Positions 1-10,719 of a DNA stretch of 64,000 bases are shown here, piece by piece. The notes beneath the pieces were generated by a model, which saw only the letters and a list, made by a program, of their open reading frames with translations, did not search any database and was not told the origin of the DNA. Position 1 is the first letter of the stretch. Every line of letters begins with the position of its first letter. The translations under genes and the position numbers were made by a program. This DNA comes from Rhynchonema sp. JSB1_4 (lineage: Eukaryota > Nematoda > Chromadorea > Monhysterida > Xyalidae): the NCBI GenBank assembly GCA_030248065.1, contig JASAMV010009201.1, forward strand, positions 1-64,000, in the 5' to 3' direction.

Positions 1-135
1 ATTCGCCATCGCGTTTGACGTGATTTTTTGGTGGCGTAAACGGGGCTACAATTATAATTTCTGCAATCTTATAAATTGTTATTTTATATTGGTAAACGCA
101 GTTAAAATTAATCAGATAATAGGCATTCATGTCAT

Positions 136-431
136 GGGAGTAGTTGTAGGGAAATACTTGTAAGGTATCCTTGGCGGGCGCTGGACCCACATGGTTCCAA
201 GGTACCCCGTACACAGCGTTGGCGGGATAGGGAATTTTCTGGTCGAAAAACACCGATTTATGCGTGCAAAAACCATAAATTGATGGTTGGAAGGTACCTT
301 CCGACGTGCTTGGAACGTACCTACTTTCCCGTCCCCCCCCCCCGCATACCGCCCAAACAGGTGGTTACAACCTACCTACTTCTTAGGGGGTAATGCTTTT
401 AAATTTGCCCCCCTCCCCAGCCACTACACTG
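136..431. mobile_element. Degenerate CAGTG-type (hAT-like) MITE abutting the stop codon of the minus-strand gene
   Basis: The right end reads CAGCCACTACACTG, the same terminal motif as the other CAGTG elements in the window. The left end (about 136) matches its inverse at roughly 11 of 16 positions. The flanks give a near-match 8-mer, catgtcat (128-135) and gatgtcat (432-439). The right copy overlaps the first base of the minus-gene stop codon, so the element lies at the very start of the 3' UTR. The interior has a C run (about 332-345) and the recurring ggtacc/acctactt motif. Confidence 0.4.
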
Positions 432-438
432 GATGTCA

Positions 439-2888
439 TTATCTGTCAAACGAACCGGCATTCTCTTCTCCGCTTTCATCTTCGTCACGGCTATTACTCA
501 GGACATCTTCTGATGCATGTCGATCGTCCTCCGTGGCTGGAACTTCATCGGTGCTGGACAACGACGTTGAATCGCTGGATATGCGAATTCTTTTCTTCTT
601 TTGTCTTTCCAAGGAGCGACCTGAACATGATTGTATTACATATTCAATTCGATTGTAGGTATTTTAAATCGCATTTAACAAAATGAGGTTCGATGAAACC
701 TGGTAATGCACCAACGTTTCTTGGACATGACGGTAGACGATTTCACACCAGTACGACATTTTTTTGCTGGTGAACGATGACTCACAGTCGACTCTAAAAA
801 GGCCAGACAGGTTTTCCAGTACTGTTGTTTTCATCAGCTAATTGCTGTGCTTGATGTCACGTTAATATCTCAGTTATACAAACCATCTTCGGTTGAGTCC
901 TCCGATTCCGTGGAGCTTTCGTCTGTGGTGGACTGACGCGACTTGTGGGTCTTCTTGCGTTTGACTCCATGCTTCACTTCCTTCGCTTCTGTAAATTATA
1001 AAATAAATTTGCAGTTTTCTCTCTAAGATTTCAATGTGACACTAGATTGAACTAACCTTCATTTATAAAACTGTACGCCTGAGCTCGTCGCATTTTCAAC
1101 TTCAGCTTGCGGACCTTCTTCTTTTTGCTCGTATGTTTGCTGAAATCTGCTTTTCGTGGAGCCTTGGCAACACCGAGCCCGGACGAGCTGCATGCCACCG
1201 GAACAAGCGCTGAAGAACGATATTTCAGTTGTAGATTTCGTTTACATACTTAAAACTGAAAGCCTATGATATTGTCGATTCCTCAAAAATCAAAATCTAT
1301 CCACATGCAAACCTTCCTCCAGGCGCTTGACAACTGCATCGTCATCGCTACCTGGTTGACGTTCTTGAGCGCGTTCTTCGTGACGCGGTACCGATGTTGG
1401 GTCTGACAATCGAAATTATATTAGTTAAGAAATATAAAGTATAATGATTTCTAAAAATTACCAACCCGGAAAGTCACAACTGTCGTCAACCAGATCGATA
1501 ACCGCCGGCGAGCGCTGCGGTTGAATAGCCCCAAATCCGGAATCTTTGTACTGCGTGAAGGGAATATCGTCACCCGTACGATTCAAACCTGTTGTGTAAT
1601 AGTGTACAACGTTCATCTGCTGACTAACAAACAACAGTGTCACGGCTCGAGTAAATAGCCACATACATGTTATCCGCTATGTTAATTTTTTTAGCAATAC
1701 ATATGCGTCAGTCAGAGTCTTCGTCCAGAATAGAAAATTCCTATTTTTTTACCTCCAAAATGCTCAAAATTTCAGTCTAGTGGCAGAAAAATGTATCTAA
1801 GTAGGATGCGGCCAGGAGATCGCAAAGGGCAGACCTATGCTTTTCGTCACTCATAAATTTGAAAAACAACTTTCTTCTGATACAGTTTTACGGAAAAAAC
1901 TTCAAACTGGACCGGTATCAGTACTGTCTGTGTTATGTACACCAACTCACCGCTACGAGGATTGTCGAACACTTCCTGAATGATTTCAAATCCGTCATAT
2001 CCCAGGTCGAGAGCCGATGTGACTGACGAATTGCGATTTGCCGTCGTACGAAGCACAAGAGACGCTGTGTGAAAAACATGTTTGGTTACCGTTGGCGTCC
2101 TCAGGTATATATTTTTCCCTGACGACTACATTCGCCAGTACGGCTTACAACGCATGCCCTTATTGCAATTGATGAGATTTTATCATTTTTCCAAAAAAAC
2201 CTTGTTACTTTAACACTGGGATGTAGGCCAGTGTAGTGGCTGGGGGGGGGGGTTCCCCCCTATTTTTTTCGGCCAATTTTTCACAAAAAAAGCATGCAAA
2301 AAAACCCTTTTTTCGGACCCCAGTAGTATCTTCCAACCTTCTGTTGGCTGGGTAGGGGTACATTGCAACCATCTGAATGGATTGCCCCCCAAGGGTACCT
2401 TGCAACCATCTGCCAGCCACTACACTGGTCTAGGCTGAGAGAGGTATGGACTTTCCGTTGCAGCTGTCCATTGTCACGTGCCAAAAAAATGTTGTTGTTG
2501 AGTGTCGGATGTCGGAAATAGACCTCCTGCCGTAAATGACATCACCTATACAGTACTGTATTAACCGCTGATACTAATGGAGAGGTGCATTTATACAGAT
2601 TTGTTCTTACTTCACAATGCAGAACAAATACACTGCACACTAGCAAAAATACCCATATCCAACGGGCAACAACCAACCCAACGGTGCTGAAACACCTCCT
2701 TTCGGCTGAGTACGCTTACGACCGTATGGTGCGATCAACGTCGAATCGGAATACTCAAAATCTGGCGAAATCACTCCGAATGCATCGACCATGGTCTTGT
2801 TGCGACGACGTGACGCCGCTTCACTTTGATTGATTATGTGACGCCTAATAGCAGATGTCGCAACCAGTTGATGGAATGTTCCACTCAT
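439..2888 (-). CDS. Uncharacterised Lys-rich/acidic nuclear-type protein, 7 exons
   Basis: Exons, in transcription order: 2888-2720, 2064-1951, 1588-1466, 1402-1313, 1209-1057, 988-884, 620-439. They total 936 nt (311 aa), and all six introns are phase 1 with GT-AG ends. I recognise no family. The N-terminus starts MSGTFHQLVATSAIRRH. The middle has a hydrophobic/acidic segment around residues 70-90 (LGYDGFEIIQEVF) and then a VIDLVDDSCDFP stretch. Exon 5 is strongly basic (SKKKKVRKLKLKMRRAQ), a good nuclear-localisation candidate. The last two exons alternate basic KRKK/RQKKKR patches with Ser/Asp/Glu-rich runs of casein-kinase-II type. This composition suggests a nuclear or chromatin-associated protein, but that is inference. 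The start ATG is the first in an open first exon. The 5' UTR and promoter were not identified. Confidence 0.72.
2229..2427. mobile_element. CAGTGTAGTGGCTGG MITE in intron 1 of the minus-strand gene
   Basis: Inverted termini CAGTGTAGTGGCTGG and CCAGCCACTACACTG enclose about 199 bp with G runs, C runs and ggtacc-type motifs. The flanking 8-mers atgtaggc and gtctaggc agree at 6 of 8 positions, consistent with a decayed hAT-type duplication. Confidence 0.6.
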
Positions 2889-3575
2889 TGCGGCGTTGTT
2901 TGAAAATTACACGTCGACGTTGCTAGACTAATTGTGTTTTAGCAAAGTTCGCAATCTCATGGGGTTCCGCCCTCAACCGAAACGACAAATCTGGGAGACA
3001 GCCCGGCCCAAACGCCCAATAGTGCTAGTTGACGCTGTCCCAGTGAAAATTGATTGGTTTCCATCAAAAAATGCTCACATTGACAATACCAAGCGCTGCT
3101 CTGCGTGCGCTGGCTAATTTTCACGCAGGAAAATTTTTGTTGTGCTCTAACTCCGCTCGTACGGTACGTGGGTTGATCACATGCCCTTTTCATGATACAG
3201 TAGACTCCTGGCTACTGTTGGACGTCGAGAGGGCGGGGGCTTTTGATGGGGTAGGCCCCCCCAGTACAGTAGGTATCCCTCCTCGCCTGGTAGAGTACGT
3301 ACCCCGTCCGATGTTTGGCATGGTACAGTAACTATACCCACAGATTTTCAGCCCGATACACTAGGCATCTGTATCCGTTGCATTCGTGTACCCACCCATT
3401 TTTTGCGTGCGGCGGTTAGTGTACCTCCCCGCGGGTGGGGCGAAGGCGGGGGGGGGGGGGAAGACCCAAATCCGAGAAAACGAAAATTTGACGAATTTTT
3501 TCCCCCTTGCAGCGCCAGTTAGTGTACTAGTGTACATTGGCGGCGCCGGTTAGTCTACCTTGGGGCGGGGACACC
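2889..3575. other. Intergenic sequence, no gene seen
   Basis: Upstream side of the minus-strand gene, so it should contain its promoter, but no clear TATA box or initiator was recognised. From about 3,230 the sequence becomes G/C-run rich and carries the recurring repeat words (tacagtaggtatcc, ccgagaaaacgaaaattt) of the downstream transposon zone. Confidence 0.5.
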
Positions 3576-4046
3576 CACTGTTGGAGGTACTCTCGAGGGG
3601 GGGATACCTACTGTACCGCCCACAGAAAGGAGCGGATACCTACTGTACCAAAACCGATGACCCGGGGGGGGGGGGGGGGTATGTACCTTGGGGGGGGGGG
3701 GTGGCGGGAGGTTAGGTTTTGGGGTGGAAATTTTTAATCTGTTTATTATGTCTGGAATCGTGTAAAAAGGTGGTATTTGCGCGCGTAGCGGGCGAATTTT
3801 GGGTAATTTAAGGCAAAAACCACTGATTTTACACTAATTTTGGCCATTTTGGTCAAAAATTAGCACTTCTTGGGCAAAATCGGGGGGATACCTACCGTAC
3901 CGGGGTGAAAATCGGGGAGGAATACCTACTCTACCATGCCAAACATCGGGGGGGATACCTACTGTACCAGCCGAGGGAGGGATACCTACTGTACTGGGGG
4001 GGGGGGGGGCTACCCTGGCAACCCCGCCCCCACACCTTCAAAACTG
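3576..4046. mobile_element. Uninterrupted copy of the CACTGTTGGAGGT element
   Basis: About 471 bp that aligns by eye along its length with the 7,612-9,277 element once the latter's three nested inserts are removed. Shared words in the same order are ttggaggtactct, gatacctactgtacc (repeated), gttaggttttggggtg, the gcgcgtagcgggcgaattt hairpin, accactgattttacactaattttgg and catgccaaacatcgggg. The termini are degraded (CACTGTTGG and aaaactg). The flanking 8-mers gggacacc and gaaacacc agree at 6 of 8 positions. No coding capacity was seen. Confidence 0.6.
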
Positions 4047-4147
4047 GAAACACCCCGCCCCCCTTCCCACCCCCAGGAACTACAGTGCCCCTCAAAACGG
4101 CCCCTACGTACATAACCTACCCCCAGGTCATCCGCTCTGATACAGTA

Positions 4148-4575
4148 CCGTATTGTCGGAAATAGAACCCCCCATTAATTGACCCCCCCCCATTAATTGA
4201 ACCCCCCCTAAATGGCTCGAAATCAAAAATAGAACCCCCCCATTAATTGACCCCCCCCCATTAATAGAACCCCACCCCCAACCTTCACCGTACCACTGAT
4301 TAGTGGTATGGTAAGGCTGTGTTGTTGTGTCAAACGTTGTTTAAGCTTGCGTTTTCAGCAGAATACGGCTTTTTAAGCATATTTAACGCTGTTAAAGGCA
4401 GAAAATACCCTAAACAGGCCATTTTTAGGGGCATTATTAACAATGATTTTTTTCGTCGGGGGGCCAAATGAAAAATATAACCCCCCCAATAATTGACCCC
4501 CCCCATAAATTGAACCCCCCCAAAATGACCCCAGTGAAAAAATAGACCCCCCGGGTTCTATTTCCGACAATACGG
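4148..4575. mobile_element. CCGTATTGTCGGAAATAGAACCC inverted-repeat element
   Basis: A perfect terminal inverted repeat of about 23 bp (ccgtattgtcggaaataga on the left, its complement at 4,553-4,575) encloses 428 bp. Inside are alternating attaattgacccccc and aatagaaccccc words on both arms, so the element can fold back. No clear target duplication was found and the superfamily is undetermined. Confidence 0.6.
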
Positions 4576-7500
4576 GGTATGTCCGCCTCGCCGACCGCGA
4601 TACAGTAAGTATCGCGCCTGCAGAGTATCTCCAACACTGCTCCTGGCCCCGCTGGGCACGACGTGTCGCCGACTCTATTGGGACCTTCGTCTTCTACTGA
4701 CTCGCACCCCGACTTTGAAGTACAGTTCGAAAGACATTCTGGAAAACAAAAGCAATTATACATTTCCCACGACAATTCAGTTCTGAAGCCGGTTCAATAA
4801 AAATAAATAAGCACCACTGTTGTCCCAATATGCATTGCTGATGTGAAAAAGCAAAAAGAAAGTGAATGCCCTGTTTTATTGTATTTCAGGAACAAAATAC
4901 AATCAGACTTAATCCTTATTTGTATTTTCTGAACAAATTGACTTATGAATACATACAACACTCTGCCATAACACTACTATGGCTATAGGTGGACCGTTGC
5001 AAAGGGGGGTTCCCCCCCTGATACCGGATATACCATATCGTCCCTGGGTGTTAAATACGCGGAATTTTTCACTTTTCAAACAAACACTCGTAACAAATAA
5101 ATTTTTAACCGCAGTAACTTGCAGAATTTGCCATTTTTTCTCCAAAATGTCGAAAATGACTTGATGACAAGACAAAACTGTGTTTTAACCATCTTTGACG
5201 CGAACTAGGCTACGACCTTTATATTCAAAAGCGGTTACCCCCATCGTATGGCGTATGCGGAAAAACTCAAAAATAACTTGCAGAGACAACAAAACTGTGT
5301 TTTAACGACTTTTTAGAGCAATTTTTTGTATTTTTTAGAAATTTTTTTCGGGTTATTTTTTTTAAATAACCACGACTACGATAAATAGAACACTAGTAGT
5401 AGTCTTGAACCGTAATGCTATGGTCGCCTTGCGGTCATACTGCATGGAACAGAAACGTCTATGCTCGGGAACCCTGTTGATTTACATGAAAATCTATATG
5501 CGCTTTAGACATTCTACCGTATTGTATTGCTGACCGGAAAACTTGCGGAATACGTAAATATTACTGAATTGAATACTTGTGCGACCTACAAAACGGTTTC
5601 CAGACAACGTGAAACTTTGGAGCCGATCCCAAAGTGAAGGAGCTCGAGAATTGTCTCAGAGACCTTGTCAGCACTGACATATTTAAAAAACGCTTGACGA
5701 GACGACAGAAATTATAGGTCACATCCATATATAATATCCCCTCTCAACATGTAGTGAGGCGAGTTCTACGTCTGTTTGCTGACATAAACTGCATCTTATG
5801 GTGTGTTGGCGTCAAACATTCGTGAATATATTATTACGGTCGACAATTTCATATAAGGAAGGCTTGGGTCATTGACCTTCCTCGTGTATTTGTTTGACGA
5901 CAAAAAACATGTAGGATTTGCAGAGAAGACGAACCGCGGAGAGTAGGAATTACACGGTGACCTATGGATGTCCAGGCAATAACTGCTTGTATTACATAAT
6001 GGAAAATTTGACTAATTTCACAATTCAGGCAATTCCAGGGGCTCTTATCTGAGTGAACGCTATGAAGTGCGGGGAATGAATGGGCTAATTACATCGTGCA
6101 TAGTTCATATAAGCGAGATTACGCGATTCCAGTCGTCTGCCGGCCGGGTGGGGGGGGGGGGGGGGGAAACGATAGGAACGGTGTCCTGTCGAATTTAGTA
6201 GCACAGAAATTCCGGACACATGGCACAAACAAATCATATAAAAAATTATCCTCCGCAAACAGTAAGAAAAAACAACGATCAAAAAATTGCCGCTCGCCTA
6301 CCGTATACCGCGAAAATTTATACAGTATACCTAAATCACCGGTCGCGCGATCAACGATTTCACTGTCGGCGATCGGTCTTTCACCGGTCAACTACCGTAA
6401 TACCCCATAAACGCCTTTTCCACGTTTGAATAAATTAATATTTTTTTTATTTTTTTTCAACCTATTTTTTTATGTTTTATCAATCATTAAATGATAGGAT
6501 CATAGGGTTCATAGTTAAGACTTTTTTGGATTACTGGCACCTCTCTTTTTTACTTTACCGTTGCTTTATTTTTTTTTTTTAACATCAGCATAATTTCATA
6601 TTCGCGGCTCAGAAAATATTTCAATTGCTTTATTTTTGTACAATTTTTTGTCCTTTTCAACTTAAAAATATTAACGGAATATTATCTTTTATGGTTCTCG
6701 ACATTTTCATTTTTAAAAATTACCACTTTTGTTGCTTGATCCTCCACCTACAAAAATTTTATCTACCGTAGTTAAAACCTACGATCAGCGGTCAACCGGT
6801 CCACACTAACAACACCCAAATTTTCTCCCTCAAAAAGTGACTTTTTCCCGAATTTGGGTCTTCCCCCCCCCTTCCCCCCCTCGGGGGTACACTATCTCCC
6901 CCTCCGAAAAAAACGGGGGGTCCGCTATCTCCCCCTCCGGACCAGGAACTACACTGATGCCGGGGGGTCTATTAATTCACTGACCCCTTTTTGGGGGGCT
7001 GTATTACGGGGGGCTCTATTCCGGGGGGCTGTATTTAGGTTTTTACGGTACCTGGGATCTTGGGGGGAATCCGGTTTGGGGGGAGGGGGGAAGATTTTTC
7101 GGGGCAGTACAAGTTTTTTTGGGTGCCTATTTTTATATGCTATAAAGTGCATATATCGCGCGTAGCGCGCGATTTTTTGCACTTTTAAGGGCTTTCGGTC
7201 GAAATTTGGGCATTTTTTGACCGAAAAAATGGGCATTTTGAGGGCAAAAATCGGGCCGGGTAGGGCACCAGAGCGGGGCGGGTAGGGTACCAGGACGGGG
7301 CGGGTAGGGGGTAGTGTACCAGGGCGGGGCGGGTAGGGTACCATTGGGGGACCACCCTCCCCCAGCCACAGCACTGGCCCAGGCCTAGTTGCAAGGTACC
7401 GTATTCCCTAAAATAGAGCTCCCCCCAAAATCCAGCCTCCCCTAAACGGGGTCCGTGAAAAAATAGAGCCCCCAAACAATACCGCCCCCCCCCCCAACTT

Positions 7501-7603
7501 GGAATTCCCCGCTTGGGGGTCGTAAAGTCAAGTTCTTGTGTAAGACACCTTGTGTACAACTTTTTTGGTTGAGTATATGATGACGTAAAGCCTTTTATGG
7601 AAG
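4576..7603. other. AT-rich intergenic tract with degraded repeats, no gene
   Basis: No supported coding sequence. Positions 5,000-6,830 are largely AT-rich with poly-T/poly-A runs and one long G run (about 6,149-6,166). Positions 6,830-6,956 end in ccaggaactacactg, the right terminus of a truncated CAGTGTAGTTCCTGG element. Positions 6,957-7,500 mix ggggggctgtatt words with the complementary aatagagcccccc words. A tandem block of about four 22-bp units (gggcgggtagggtaccag) spans about 7,255-7,345. A gcgcgtagcgcgcg hairpin lies at 7,157-7,171. Confidence 0.5.
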
Positions 7604-7752
7604 ATCTGCACCAGTGTTGGAGGTACTCTGGAGGGGGGGATACCTACTGTACCGCGCTCGGAGAGGGGGGATACCTACTGTACCAGAGCCGATGGCCTGG
7701 GGGGGTTATGTACCTAGGGGGGTTTGGGGGGTTGGGGGGGTTAGGTTTTGGG

Positions 7753-8156
7753 CAGTGTAGTGGCAGGCCCATGTGTGGGAGGTAAGTATGATGCGGGGTT
7801 GGGACCGGAAGCGTGAGAGGTATGATTTTGGTCACCCAAAAAGCCGAAAAAACACCGTTTTTGTGATACAATTTTGGCCAAAAATTGAGGTAAAAATAGT
7901 ACTTTTTCAAAATTTTCGCCGAAAATCGCCTAAAAATAGGTATTATGGGTGGGCTTGCGCGCGGAGCGCGCGATTTTTGGGAAAATAAGGTCGAAAAACA
8001 CCGATTTTTGCCTTAAAAGGCATAAAATTGCTTGTGAGAGGTATGATTTGGAGTTGTGAGAGGTAAGTACTCAACCCCCCCCAACCCCCCCCTCGGGTTT
8101 TGTGGTACGTAAGTACTGAGAGGGGGGGGGGGTAACCCCCCCCAGCCACTACTATG
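7753..8156. mobile_element. Nested MITE 1 (CAGTGTAGTGGCAGG termini, TSD GTTTTGGG)
   Basis: Inserted in the 7,612-9,277 element. The left terminus is CAGTGTAGTGGCAGG and the right terminus is CCAGCCACTACTATG. A perfect 8-bp duplication gttttggg occupies 7,745-7,752 and 8,157-8,164. The interior contains a 16-nt palindrome gcgcgcggagcgcgcg at 7,957-7,972 and gagaggtatgattt words on both arms. Excising it rejoins sequence that matches the uninterrupted copy. Confidence 0.85.
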
Positions 8157-8389
8157 GTTTTGGGGTGAAATTTTTTTATGTGTTTATTATGTGTGGAATC
8201 GTGTGAAAACGTAGTATTTGCGCGCGTAGCGCGCGAATTTGGGGTAATTTGAGGTAAAAACCACTGATTTTACACTAATTTTGGCAATTTTGGTCAAAAA
8301 TTGGCACTTTTGGGGCAAAATCGGGGGGATACCTACTGTACCGGGGTGAAAATCGGGGGATACCTACTGTACCATGCCAAACATCGGGG

Positions 8390-8788
8390 CAGTGTAGTTC
8401 CTGGGGGGGAGGGGGGGACCCCCCTCGGGTACGTCTGTTCCCCCTCCGAGGTACGCCTGCCCCACTGTTCCCCCTCCGGGTACGTCTGCTCCCCCAATTT
8501 TTTCCTAAAATGGGCGAATTTAGGCCTAAAATAGGCATTTTTAGGCCAAAAATAGGTAAACTTTAGGTGAAACCTCCAAAAAAACGCCAAAATACCCTTT
8601 TTGTAGGGGATTTTTCGCAAAAGAAGGCAAAAAATAGTCCAATTTTTCGACCTCAAAAAATGACTTTTTTCCGCCCCCCCCCCAAATTGGGACTTCCCCC
8701 CTTCCCCCCCCCAGGTAGGTACGTCTGTTCCCCCTCCGAAAATAGTGGAGGGTACGTCTGTTCCCCCTCCAGACCAGGAACTACACTG
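8390..8788. mobile_element. Nested MITE 2 (CAGTGTAGTTCCTGG termini, TSD CATCGGGG)
   Basis: A 399-bp element with matched termini CAGTGTAGTTCCTGG and CCAGGAACTACACTG. The perfect 8-bp duplication catcgggg lies at 8,382-8,389 and 8,789-8,796. Both arms carry gtacgtctgttccccctcc words and the centre is AT-rich (aaaatgggc/ggcctaaaat). Non-coding. Confidence 0.88.
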
Positions 8789-8843
8789 CATCGGGGGGAT
8801 ACCTACTGTACCAGACGAGGGGGATACCTACTGTACTGGGGGG

Positions 8844-9234
8844 CAGTGTAGTTCCTGGGGGGGAGGGGGGTCCCCCCCTCGGGTACGCTATCTCCCCCTC
8901 GGGTGGTACACTATCCCCCTATCTCCCCCTCCGGGTACACTATCTCCCCCAATTTTTGCCTAAAATGGCCATTTTTAGGCCTAAAATGGGCATTTTTAGG
9001 CCTAAAATGTGTGATTTTCAGGTCAATGTTCTCAAAAGTTGCCAAAATACCCTTTTTATGAAGAATTTTTTCCAAAAAGGGGCAAAAATAGGTCAAATTT
9101 TCTACCTCAAAAAGTGACTTTTTCCCGAATTTGGGTCTTCCCCCCCCCCTTCCCCCCCTCGGGGGTACACCATCTCCCCCTCCGAAAAAAACGGAGGGTC
9201 CGCTATCTCCCCCTCCGGACCAGGAACTACACTG
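8844..9234. mobile_element. Nested MITE 3 (CAGTGTAGTTCCTGG termini, TSD CTGGGGGG)
   Basis: A 391-bp relative of nested MITE 2 with the same termini. The perfect 8-bp duplication ctgggggg lies at 8,836-8,843 and 9,235-9,242. Arms carry ggtacactatctccccctcc. The right portion from about 9,106 is nearly identical to 6,830-6,956, which is a truncated member of the same subfamily. Confidence 0.88.
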
Positions 9235-9297
9235 CTGGGGGGCTACCCCCCCAAACCCCCCCCCACCTCCAACACTGATCTGCACCAGAGGTCGCAA

Positions 9298-9378
9298 TCG
9301 GGCCGGCCCGACCTCGGGCCGGGCCGGGCCGCGATTTTGGGCTTTTGGCTCGGGCCGGGCCGGGCCGGGCCGGGCACC
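9298..9378. repeat. GGGCC-rich array (left arm)
   Basis: A short tandem array of cgggccgggcc units in the left arm of the CAGAGG MITE. The inverted counterpart is at about 10,073-10,205, where units of about 39 bp (cggagatttgggggttcgggcc...) repeat three to four times. The two arrays can pair as a hairpin. Confidence 0.75.
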
Positions 9379-9486
9379 CCGGCCCGAAGCTTCTGAAGTG
9401 ACTTATTTTACTGAAAAAGTAGGGTTTTTTTTGTCCAAAATACTAAAATTTCTGACGGATTCAGCAAGTAAGTGATCAGTATTGTC

Positions 9487-9961
9487 CAGTCGTGTGGCTA
9501 CCCAGGCGTGCAATCAACCTACTGTACCACCAGAAAGGCCTGAAATCAACCTGCCTACTGTACCGACCGGCCGAGCTAGGGGGGAACAAAATTTTTATGT
9601 CCAAGTTTAGATGAAAATGTACTCTAAAACCTTCAAATTTTCAAATTTTATCTGCAAGCTTACGCGAAGACCTTCACAAGATCCGGAAAAACCCTTAAAA
9701 TAAAACAGTGTTAATAACAAAGAATGTGAACATGAATGAATAAACGACAATGGAAACGCACCGGTGAGATGAGACCAACCAAACGAGCCACACCTTCAAA
9801 ATTTTTCGATTATTTGGAATGAAAAATATGGATTTTATACCATTTTGAGCCAAAAATAGCAACCTACTGTACCAGCCGGGGGGCGGCGACCTACCTACTG
9901 TACCAGGATGGCGCGTCGTCTACCTACTGTACCTAGGGGGGACCCCCCAGCCACACCATTG
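9487..9961. mobile_element. MITE nested inside the CAGAGG element (TSD GTATTGTC)
   Basis: Termini are CAGTCGTGTGGCTACC and CCAGCCACACCATTG. The perfect 8-bp duplication gtattgtc lies at 9,479-9,486 and 9,962-9,969. The ends carry the words aacctactgtacc and gtctacctactgtacc, also seen in the 7,612 family, so these elements share internal sequence. Confidence 0.82.
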
Positions 9962-10072
9962 GTATTGTCTATCTGGCGACTTTTTCATGGAAAACATTGA
10001 AATTTCAACAAAAAAATTGATTTAAAAATCGCAAAAATTATGGCAAAAATTGGGTTAAAATCTGAGCCAAAA

Positions 10073-10205
10073 ATTCGGGCCGGGCCGGGCCGGGCCGGAG
10101 ATTTGGGGGTTCGGGCCGGGCCGGGCCGGAGATTTGGGGGTACGGGTCGGGCCGGGCCGGGCCGGAGATTTGGGGGCTCGGGCCGGGCCGGGCCGGCCAA
10201 ACCCG
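10073..10205. repeat. GGGCC-rich array with gagatttgggg units (right arm)
   Basis: Repeated units of gggccgggccggagatttgggggttc, three full and one partial, with small variants. Together with the 9,298-9,378 array it forms the long inverted arms of the MITE. Confidence 0.75.
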
Positions 10206-10231
10206 GCCCGATTGCGACCTCTGATCTGCAC

Positions 10232-10711
10232 CTAAAAACACTCAAGAATAACCAGTAACACCCTGACAGAACTACATTTTAGGGGTATTTCTTGGAACAT
10301 TTTTTGAGATTTTGGGCAGCGAAAAATACAGCCCCCCAAAATAGAGCCCCCCCCAAAAAATACAGCCCCCTTAAAAGGGGTCAGTGAAAAAATACAGCCC
10401 CCTTGTATTTTAGGTCTTACGGTACCTACCCTTCCCCCATCCCCCCAAGGGGTGGTTGCAAGGTACCTACTCCTTAGGGGGGAATCCCCCATCCCCCCCC
10501 AGCCACTACACTGCCTTGCAACCTTCCGGAGGCTGGGTAGAGGGGTACCTTGCAAGCAACCATCTGGCTGGAATCTGGATCCCGCCCGAACGCCTTGTTT
10601 TCCTCTGGATCTTGGAGAAACAACGGTGATGCGATGCTTGTATACGAGCGTCTTTACTGACCAGGCTCAGACTACCACCGGTTTCAAATGCGGCCGTCAT
10701 CTGGGTTCAGG
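10232..10711. other. Intergenic, degraded TIR repeats
   Basis: Positions 10,264-10,425 carry aatacagccccc and ggggtcagtgaaaaaatacag words shared with the 12,384-12,722 element. Positions 10,435-10,560 carry ggtggttgcaaggtacc and the terminus ccagccactacactg of the CAGTG family without an identifiable partner end. No gene was seen. Confidence 0.5.
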
Positions 10712-10719
10712 CTCGTGTT

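Larger units (their letters stand above)
7612..9277. mobile_element. Outer hAT-type MITE CAGTGTTGGAGGT, containing three nested MITEs
   Basis: Termini are CAGTGTTGGAGGT (7,612) and ACCTCCAACACTG (ending 9,277). The flanking 8-mer ATCTGCAC is present perfectly on both sides (7,604-7,611 and 9,278-9,285). Removing the three inner elements and their duplications leaves about 450 bp, matching the copy at 3,576-4,046. An 8-bp duplication with CAGTG termini is the hAT hallmark. No transposase is encoded. Confidence 0.85.
9286..10223. mobile_element. hAT-type MITE CAGAGGTCGCAATCGGGCC, GC-rich arms
   Basis: A 938-bp element with termini CAGAGGTCGCAATCGGGCC and the complement ending at 10,223. The flanking 8-mer is ATCTGCAC (9,278-9,285 and 10,224-10,231); the left copy is shared with the neighbouring 7,612-9,277 element. 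Subterminal arms consist of gggcc repeats in opposite orientation. It contains a nested MITE at 9,487-9,961, without which it is about 455 bp. No coding capacity. Confidence 0.87.

Noticed and set aside
287..686. Plus-strand open frames of 97-123 codons
   Set aside because: They are antisense to the last exon of the minus-strand gene and to a repeat.
9298..10205. GGGCC arrays considered as a CRISPR-like or satellite array
   Set aside because: Eukaryotic context, no spacers, and the two arrays are the inverted arms of a MITE with a defined 8-bp duplication.
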